This document shows positions 56,440 through 64,000 of a stretch of 64,000 nucleotides of DNA, piece by piece. The DNA is from Neurospora crassa OR74A (Eukaryota; Ascomycota; Sordariomycetes; Sordariales; Sordariaceae). The notes beneath the pieces were generated by a model. It searched no databases and was not told the DNA's origin. It saw nothing but the letters and a program-made list of their open reading frames with translations. The translations under genes and the position numbers were made by a program. Every line of letters starts with the position of its first letter. Position 1 is the first letter of the stretch. The stretch is from contig NC_026504.1 of the NCBI RefSeq assembly GCF_000182925.2, forward strand, positions 5,394,001 to 5,458,000. Direction: 5' to 3'.

Positions 56440-58158
56440 TTACTCCTGCGACATCTGGATACCCTCCCTCAAACCTTCAACAACAAGCTCCTCGCCCGCG
56501 CACCGGCGGTAGATGTCCTTGACATCCTCTGTCGAGGTCTCAAAGTGGCTGGTAGCGTCGTAGCTCTTGGAGATGAAGATGTTGTCGTTGCGACCATCCT
56601 CGAGGGGCTCATAGAGGGGAATGGGGGGACCCTGTTTGTTGTGGGAAAAATTGGGTTAGTTATCTTTCTAGAAGCTAGGTAGGCAAGAATGACGGGGGAG
56701 AACAAAAAAAAACATACCATGAACTGCTCCTCGATCTTGCCGAGGCGCTCGATACCAGGGGCGAGCTCGAGGTGGTGGTTCGCAGAGGTCTCGGCAATGG
56801 TCGAGACAATGGCGATCCAGTAGCCCTTGGGGCAGACGTTGTGCGCCGAGGAGACGCAAGCAATGTAGATATCTGGACAACCCTTTATTAGTGAATCTGT
56901 TTGGATTATCATGTTGTGACGCAAAACAAACTTACCGTTCTTGCGGCCCACCTGCGACTGGGGAATGATCAACTGGCACGAATCGGCATCGTTGGTGCTA
57001 GCAAGGGGGTGCTTGAGAATGCAGATGGCGCGGAGGACGTGGCCGACAACCTTGACCTTGTCGGGGAAGTAGCTGGGGTCACCGAGGATCATCTTGGCGC
57101 GGGTCTCGAACTTCATCTCGGGCTCAACGCCGGTCATGGTGGCCTTGATGCCGACGGCCTTGCCGTTCTCGTAGACGAGCTCGTCAACGTTGGTGTTGAG
57201 CATGTAGGTACCGCCGTAGATGGCAGAGAGACGGGCGAAACCCTGGGGAAGCTCGCCGAGGCCGTAGAGAGGGTAGATGTATGGCGACTTGCCGTAGCGG
57301 GCAACGGACTGGCCGTAAAGGCGGATGCGCTCGATGGTCTCAGGGGCGGCGCCAGGGGTATCGAGGTAGTTGTCGTTGAGGTAGAGGGCCATGGCGTGGC
57401 CGACAAAGTCCTTGGTGCCGGCCTCGAGGCTGAACTTCTCAAAGACGTCCTTCATGGTGCAGGTGGCCATGTCAAGACCTGCAAGCGCCCCTACTGGTTA
57501 GCGCTCATGAACAATACAATATGACAGCAAGTGTATTTGTGGGCCGAACTTACCCTTGTGTGTGGCGGGGTCCTTGGGGTCGAACTCGCCAACCCACTCG
57601 ATGAAGCTCTTCATGCGGCGCTTCTCGAAGATGCCCATGAGGGGCGAGCGCAACGCCTCGGCGGCATCTGAGGGGACCTTGGCGATGGTGGCCTTGGAAC
57701 CAGCACCCTGCTGTACGTAGCTGCCGGCAACCTGCTTGAACTCGAGGTAACGGGTAACATCGGTGGAGACAAGAATGTTGGTGAGCTCGCCCGAGGACAT
57801 GAGGAACTTGGGAACAAGGTCGATGTTCCAGTCGTTGGGGCGACCGTATTCCTTCCAAGGCTCGGTACCGGCGGCAAAGTTGCCATATTTCTTGAAGAGC
57901 GTCTCGAGGTTAACCGACGCCGCCTCACTGCGCAAGGAGTCATGTTAGCTTCCGTTGTGTCCTCATCATGGTTCGATAGGGGGGTGAAGGGGGGGGTTGA
58001 AGGGGGGGAGAGGGAAGTACGAACCCGCCGTAGTGGTCGTTGCGGTCGATGTGGAGGACCTTCTTTCCCTTGACACTGAGAACACCCGAGAGAATACACT
58101 CGGTCAAGCCAGTGCCCAGCACAATGACATCGTACTCCTTGGCGATCTCGTCGGCCAT
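56440..58158 (-). CDS. gdi1: Rab GDP-dissociation inhibitor
   Basis: Extracts GDP-bound prenylated Rab GTPases from membranes and recycles them in vesicle traffic. Five exons on the minus strand (58158-58025, 57927-57554, 57478-56936, 56872-56718, 56631-56440) give 465 residues. The N-terminus shows the GDI/REP nucleotide-like fold: [18 protein letters not shown] and [16 protein letters not shown]. Further marks are [17 protein letters not shown] (Rab-binding platform), [17 protein letters not shown] (mobile/prenyl domain), [20 protein letters not shown], and SFxS-type [14 protein letters not shown]. Introns are 97, 75, 63 and 86 bases with normal borders. REP proteins are longer with inserts, so GDI is preferred. 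Confidence 0.96.
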
Positions 58159-59942
58159 GGTTGTGGTGTTGATAGTATTAGTTGTGGTTGGTTGTTGTGG
58201 TGAGTCGGCGGTCTTGCGGTCTGCAAGCTATAAGCAACAAGCTACAGGTAGTAGGAAGCTTGTTGTTTGGATTAGAGGGGGGTGGTGGGGGTGGTGGTGG
58301 TGAGAGTAGGTAGGAGGCAGGTAGGTAGTAGGTGGTATATAGCAAGCAGGCTAAACACACGACGACGGAGAATGGAAGAAGCAGAACAAGAAGAATGGGA
58401 CGGGGAAGAAGGAACGAAGTTGAAGGCGGATCACTTGATACTAAATGGGGGTAAGTAGGTAGCCCGCCAGAGAGAGATGATGGACGACCAGGGACAGAGA
58501 CCAGCAGTTGAGTGGACTGGCTGGTGGACTTCCACTTTGTCGTGGACTGGACTGGACTGGACAACTGACAGGAGGCGGCGTCCCGTCGGTCTGTCACGTT
58601 AGTGTGTCCATACCTGGTTACTACCTACCTAGGGGACAAGGGACGACGACGGACGGGGCGTTGACGGACGGACTGGGGCCGCACTGCCGCCGCTGGGCTG
58701 CTGCCACTGCCTGCACACACGCTGCATTGCTGGCACCGCCTGCGACTGACAGCAGCTTCCACCTGTTGCAAGTACGGTGTGCAGGTGCAGGAAGCTGTCA
58801 GCCATGGGTCCAGGTCAGGTCTCCGTCACGGCACTCCATATGATCCATTCAGTTTGCTCTGATCATGTCCATCGTCGCCAGGCTGTCAGTCTTCAACCAC
58901 CATTCAAAACCATTGAGAGACAAACAGACACCTCTTTGATGAAAGTAGGGGGCATGTCCAATGCATGGTCGTGTCTCCTCGGGGCTCCGGTTTGGGTGGG
59001 CGGTCTCGTAGGCGGTCTCCCCTACCTAGGTAGCCCAGCCCATGGAGGCCAGGCTTCTTGCTGCCGGCCAGCCAGTTGTGGTACCTCTAGCAGATGGCCG
59101 GCCTCTGGTTCGTCACCGTCGTGGTAGGAAGTGGGGGAGTCGTACAATGAGGGGCGCGAACGGGACCCCGCTTTGAGCTTCTTTGAGCTAGACCGGAGCC
59201 AAGAAAGTAATGTCCCCCTAATGTCCCCCTTGGTGGGACTCGGGCTCGCTAATGATTTGATGTTCAAAGACATGAAGACCGTTCACTGATCTGATGAACA
59301 GAACCCTGGCTTGCTTCATCTGGTCCCCGCAACGATGATTGATATGTATATATAGAGATCCATATATATATCATTCTGATATATGTACACTACCACTCGC
59401 CATTTTGTATCTAAAAATTGGACTTGGAAACGAGCTTTGTCTCGTCTATCCCGCCATGCCCCTTCCTCCTGACCTCTCCATGGTCTCGCCTGTCCAGGTT
59501 GGCGCCGATGATGATCTCCCCAGCTACCGTGGAAATCTAGACATGTCCTAAGCGAGATGTTGGTATACAGAGATTCACGCACCCCAGATCTCGGTTGTTC
59601 GGCCCATCACTATTCACCAGGGACCGCCTAATCCATATGGGACACCCATTCCCATGAACCCCATGGGGCTTTTTGTTTTTGCTTCGTTGGCTTCTTCATG
59701 AAAATCTCCCAGGCCCATGTCCTTCCCTCTTTAGAAACAGGGCCTGTCCGGGTTGAATTTGGCTGTTGTACAGTGAACACATATGATGCTCGTTACACTA
59801 TCGATACAGGTTGCAAAAATGTGTGGTGGTTTGTTTTGGGAAAACGGGTATCGTGACTGTTTTCCCCCCCTCGTCCTCTTACCGCAAGGGTACCTTCACG
59901 ACCGTTCGCCCGTCTGGTTCATTTGGGACCGCTTCCCTCTCT
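58159..59942. promoter_or_regulatory. GDI upstream region and MRPL4 3' region
   Basis: 1.78 kb without a supported gene; both neighbours are on the minus strand. The GDI leader side holds GTGGTGG and AGGT repeats (about 58265-58335) and a GGACT run (58537-58562). Palindromic CTACCTAGGTAG lies at about 59022-59033. Confidence 0.5.
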
Positions 59943-60820
59943 TCATACCCTGGGGGCTTCGGCTTGGGACTTGGATGATGGTATCGTTGTTGGGTCGATT
60001 TCTGTGGTGGTGGATTGCGTCTCGCTGGCCTCGGCGCCCTCCGCCGTCTCTTCCGCCTCGAGGAATGTGCTAGGCGTGTAGGGGTTCTCGGGGTTGGACA
60101 GGTCGATCTCCGGGTCCTGCTCGGCCAGCTTGACTGCATCCTCCCAAGCATAGAAGCGCTCGGTGAGCACATGCTTGATTCCGCGCATCGTTTGCTTGAC
60201 CTAGAAAAATCAAAGGAGAACCATTGTCAGCTTCTCTGCTGTAACCTAGTAAATGGGCCTTCCTCCTTCCTGTGTCATCCACCTACATTGCGGTCACGCT
60301 CATTGGCCTCAGCAAGACCGAAACCCAATTCGCTCTTTGTGCGCTCCCAGTTCGCCGTCGCAATGCGGTTGCGCTCCTTGACACAGACCCACCATAGCCG
60401 GTGCAGGTCGTCCCACGACTTCTTGCGCAGCTCGGAAACGGTCCAGGCGCGGCCGTGCTTGGTGTGCTCGAGGGGTGCCATGGCGACGGTCTCACGGTCG
60501 TAAAAGAAGTCCCACAGGCCGTGGTTCTCGTCGACTTGGATCGGGGGCAGCTCCTCGCGCGGGACAGGCTCGGGGAGGGGTTCGTCGGAGACAGAGAGCT
60601 TCCAGCGCGTGCCGGACTTGCGTAGCGCAGACTCGCCACGCTGCTTGGAGTTATCGCGGGTCACGCGGGCGGTCGGGTATTTGTGGCGCTTGAGGAGGGC
60701 AGCCGAGGTCGAAAGTGCCCTGACCGGGACGGCGACGGCGACCTTGGGTGCTGTTGCGGCCGAGCGGCAGGTCTGCATAATGGCGCCCATGGAGGGCCGG
60801 AGGGCGGCTGGTGAGGCCAT
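59943..60820 (-). CDS. mrpl4: Mitochondrial large-subunit ribosomal protein L4 (MRP-L47 / uL29 family)
   Basis: Two exons on the minus strand (60820-60287 and 60200-59943; intron 86 bases, GTAGGT/TAG) give 263 residues. The ATG at 60820 sits in a strong context (CCGCCATGG). The first 40 residues are a mitochondrial presequence (MASPAALRPSMGAIMQTCRS..., then VRALSTSA, a likely processing site). The MRP-L47 domain follows: HGLWDFFYDRETVAMAPLE, HGRAWTVSELRKKSWDDLHR and LWWVCVKERNRIATANWERT, the L29-like helical hairpin. Exon 2 begins VKQTMRGIKHVLTERFYAWE. The C-terminal tail is acidic and Ser/Thr-rich. Upstream, the frame stays open to 61123, but that part is Pro/Arg-rich and unlike the family. 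Confidence 0.93.
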
Positions 60821-61379
60821 GGCGGACGGTTGTGGTATATATGAAGGTGGTGGTGGGGTGGGTGATAGGTGAAAGTGCGCCAACCCGATGCCCGCTGCTC
60901 CGTATGCACCGTCGTCTCCGAGTCGCAGTGGGTGGTCAATGGTAGGCGCGGCGGTGCGGACTGCGGTGCGGCTCCGGGGGACGGCAGTAACTCGCTCCAC
61001 GGCCTTTGGCACCGCAAAATTTAGGTGGGTCCGAGCTTGGTCCCCCGTTCGTGTCACCAACGGGTCCTCATTGGTCCCATTTGCTCGGTCCGGACAGCGA
61101 ATTGCCGGATGAATTGGCGGCAAGCACGGGTAGTAGCCGCTAGATATCCACGCTTAGTACAAACAAGGTTAAACTTGACTATAACCTCAACGTCCAGTTG
61201 CTTTCCCGACCAATCAAAGGCTAATATGCTGTTTACTTAAAGTGAACTTGACGCTATTCCTAGGTACCAGTGACAGCTTTCATCCAACGACAGAAGGTCA
61301 ACGCCCTCTCTTCACTCCGATACTGACTCTCCCATCCCATTCTCAAGTGATTGGTATTGTCATTCCTTTGCCCAATATC
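60821..61379. promoter_or_regulatory. Divergent promoter, MRPL4 (-) and small membrane protein gene (+)
   Basis: 559 bases between two divergent ATGs. If the small protein is mitochondrial, as its charge pattern may suggest, the shared promoter would couple two mitochondrial genes; this is inference. Confidence 0.45.
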
Positions 61380-61734
61380 ATGGTCATCCAGTGAGTCTTT
61401 TATCATCAACAGACCTTTTTTTATGCCCACCACCACTTACACCATCCACATGTCATGTCATCAACGCAATCCTTTACTCTTCTATTTAAGGCTATAGATC
61501 CACCAATTCTGACCATAAACCAGAACATACCGCAACCTCTCCCCACGCGCCCGCCTCGGCGTCGGCATCGCATTCACCCTCTGGGGCCTCATCGGCCTCA
61601 AGCTGTCTGACAAGGCCGAAGAAAAGCTCGGCTATACTCCCACCGAAGAAGATCGCAGGGCGCTGGAGAGATTTAAGCCTCGGATCATTGAGGTCGAGAA
61701 GGAGGTTGAGAAAGTTGTCAGGGCTGAGAAATGA
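61380..61734 (+). CDS. Small single-pass membrane protein, function unknown
   Basis: Two exons, an 11-base first exon (61380-61390, ATG GTC ATC CA) and 61524-61734, joined across a 133-base intron (GTGAGT/CAG), give 73 residues beginning MVIQTYRNLSPRARLGVG. One hydrophobic segment (about residues 15-29, LGVGIAFTLWGLIGL) is preceded by basic residues and followed by a charged helix (LSDKAEEKLGYTPTEEDRRA, then a Lys/Glu-rich tail). The shape is that of a small mitochondrial inner-membrane or ER protein of the assembly-factor or accessory-subunit kind, but I cannot assign a family. The junction is supported by keeping one open frame and a plausible N-terminus; the start exon is the weak point. 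Confidence 0.68.
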
Positions 61735-62956
61735 GTTCACACGTCTGGGAGTGAAGTTGGGGTGACGGGGATGGTGACGCTGATGTGAAGAGAGGACACA
61801 TCGATTGATTGATGCCACCACCGGAACTCAATGATGGGTACTTTCTTTCTGAAGTCTTGGACTTTGAAAAGAGAAGAAAGACTCAGCGGAATCGGGAAAA
61901 CGGACATTGGATGAGCAGAAATGGATGGATGACAGGACACGTCGTCATCTTCCGCCAACATCCGAAGATCGATGGGAGGAACATCCAACAATGGACGGAA
62001 CAGAAAGCGGGAGCCGGTTGAGCTTCGGCGGTTGTCCATGGCAACAACAGCAGCAAAACAAAAGCAGAAACAGAGCAGCAGCACCCTGTACCAGTCAGGA
62101 AGAGATATAAGCAAGCCACCTTATTAATGATTCGAACCACAAACCACCAACCACTACCCTCTACTTGTTTATTTGCGTATGACCAAGTTGGCGGTCGAGT
62201 TTATGCAGGACTACCAGTCATGTATTTGCTTGTTCATAGGGAAGAATAACATACGAGTTAGCTTGAAGACTAACAACCTAAGGTTTGAGTTGAGTGGACA
62301 TTTCCTTATGTCCTGAAAATATTTCACTTTCAGACTAGAACAACCAACTTGCCAGTCTCCAAGCCATTTATACCAACAACGACTTCATCTACGTCTTACA
62401 TGGGAGCTTCTTTAATATTCCACCTTTTGCATAGCGATGATCAAACTATCGTAATGATACAAACAAACTCCTCCAAACAGTTACTTCAGTCTCGCGACGA
62501 TCGTGACTTAGTCCTCTCTCCTGTACCAGCTCCATGACACACACACAAAAAAAAAAAGGCTACATTCATTCTACATCCAAATTAAAGAGACAACATACAT
62601 ACCTACCTCAACAGTCTTGTACTAGTCTCGCCACACCATTCTAGCAAAAACACGGGGATCTTCATCCTCATCACTCAACATCTAGCTCACCAACAGGTCC
62701 TCCATACGTCCCTAGGTAATTACCTATCTACTCCAGAGCTCGGTGTACAACAGAGTTCATCGTGCCAATTTCGGGACAATAGGTACCTAGGTACCTGGTA
62801 CACTAAACTAGGTGAGTACCGTTCAAAACAGATACTGGTAGAAGTTCATGTTTGATCGGAGAGGACGAATTTAGGTTGGCACTTGTCAGCTTCTACCTAC
62901 GGGCGCCTAGGCTGGTTCTAGGGACAGGTACTATGGACAGGCAGGGGCAGGCAGGC

Positions 62957-63033
<77 letters not shown>

Positions 63034-63034
63034 G
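62957..63034. repeat. (AGAC)n microsatellite
   Basis: About 19 perfect AGAC units. Confidence 0.95.
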
Positions 63035-63334
63035 GTAGGCAAGCAGGCAAACAGACATCAACATAGACACCTCCCATAAATGGAAACCTCCCCATACGGA
63101 ACGAATAAACCGAATCGTTGTTGAATCCAGCGGTTCAGGCTGCGTTGCGTGCAGTGTGTGCGTCGGTTGGGGCATGTAACAAGTAAAGCAACCTCGCCGT
63201 CGTTACTGTACCAGAGGGAGGTAGAGGTAGGTAGAGACGGTCCGGTTCGCTCGTTCCTTTTTTTTCCTTTTGATTGAACATGTACTCTACAGTGATCACT
63301 TCGTCAGTGTCTGGGTGGTTTGTTGAAACGTCCG

Positions 63335-63450
63335 TTCCTTCCTTCCTTCCTTCCTTCCTTCCTTCCTTCCTTCCTTCCTTCCTTCCTTCCTTCCTTTCTT
63401 CCTTCCTTCCTTCCTTTCTTCCTTCCTTCCTTCCTTCCTTCCTTCCTTCC
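63335..63450. repeat. (TTCC)n microsatellite
   Basis: About 29 TTCC units with two single-base TTTC interruptions. Confidence 0.95.
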
Positions 63451-64000
63451 TTTCAGTTAACCTCCCACTCAGTCCCGTCTGCATTACGAGTCAATATCAT
63501 ATCCGGGTACTACCTCTAGTCACACTTCTTAGGTCCTTCTCACTGACCGGGGATCATTGATCAACCCTGACCGGCCCTTTTTTTTTTTTTCGAAACACAC
63601 ACACTCCAACAACAACAACTTTATATATTGTCGAATGGATAGTAGTAGTGCGCGTATCTCGAAATGTGTCCGCGTTTCAAAGATTTTTTCCGTTTAATGG
63701 GCAAAAGCATCCAGTGAAAGAAACGTAAGTTGAATAAGGAAGAGTATGCTAGATAGGGAATGAATACTACCTGTCGTCCCTTTGATTGAGGTATCTGAGG
63801 TAGAATCTAGATTGGACTCTTTGTCAGTGAGAACCTAGTCGGTTCAGTTCAGATACGCTTAGAATGGCTACATTACGTACCGGGCCAAGAGAGAATGTGT
63901 GCAACAACTTGATATAGGTGCTCAGGCGGGATGGGGATGAAATGAATAAGAAGTGTGTTAATGGCCGAGCTGCTATCGGGTGCCTCTTATGATTATCTGG

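Larger units (their letters stand above)
61735..64000. other. Right end, 2.3 kb without a recognisable gene
   Basis: Dominated by simple sequence: (AGAC)n at 62957-63034, (TTCC)n at 63335-63450, A and T runs near 62548 and 63580, and AGGTACCTAGGTACC at about 62781-62795. No coding region is supported. Confidence 0.55.

Noticed and set aside
56901-57524. Plus-strand frame opposite the Rab GDI gene
   Set aside because: Runs across an intron of the GDI gene and has no motif.
62957-63450. Arrays at the right end looked at as possible CRISPR or satellite
   Set aside because: They are plain tetranucleotide microsatellites without spacers, and CRISPR is not expected in a fungus.

Overview
The window is nuclear DNA of a filamentous ascomycete, almost certainly Neurospora crassa or a close sister species. 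The evidence is a nitrate reductase gene with a single 61-base intron in the cytochrome b5 region, flanked by NIT2- and NIT4-type sites; a 273-residue complex I subunit that I recognise as the N. crassa 29.9 kDa protein; a PRC2 EED gene (found in Neurospora, absent from many fungi); short GT-AG introns of mostly 55-200 bases; a strong C-ending codon bias; and microsatellite-rich gaps. N. crassa nit-3 and pyr-2 both map to linkage group IV, so this is probably that chromosome. Nothing was searched; names rest on recognised motifs and remembered family sequences.

Layout: I support 21 protein genes. Left third (1-24 kb): a pyridoxamine-oxidase-like flavoprotein, RPB5, BFR1, an uncharacterised Cys-rich-N-terminus protein, the mitochondrial Obg GTPase MTG2, the tRNA m5C methyltransferase NCL1/TRM4, EED, and a likely RRN11. 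Middle (24-40 kb): complex I 29.9 kDa subunit, nit-3 with its 1.8 kb control region, GCP2/SPC97, proteasome alpha5, and a large Zn2Cys6 transcription factor. Right third (43-62 kb): RRP8, DDI1, a GNAT acetyltransferase, orotate phosphoribosyltransferase (pyr-2), NOG1, Rab GDI, mitochondrial ribosomal protein L4/L47, and a 73-residue membrane protein. The ends and several long gaps (6.6-10.3, 11.0-13.8, 39.9-43.2, 46.7-50.4 and 61.7-64 kb) show no convincing gene.

There is no operon, biosynthetic cluster, intact mobile element, rRNA, tRNA or CRISPR array. The genes are mostly unlinked housekeeping functions. Ribosome production recurs (RRN11, RPB5, RRP8, NOG1, MRPL4, MTG2), but I read this as chance. 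The only clearly readable regulation is nitrogen control of nit-3.

I did not find an undescribed biological system. The points most worth a second look are gene-structure oddities: a start codon split by an intron in DDI1, a 13-base microexon in the alpha5 proteasome gene, a run of four exons of 18-32 bases in NOG1, a GC-AG intron in the GNAT gene, and a poly(A) tract directly before a splice acceptor in the Zn2Cys6 gene. Others are a long low-complexity insert in EED, an AGGT/ACCT word scattered through the non-coding DNA, and two uncharacterised proteins.
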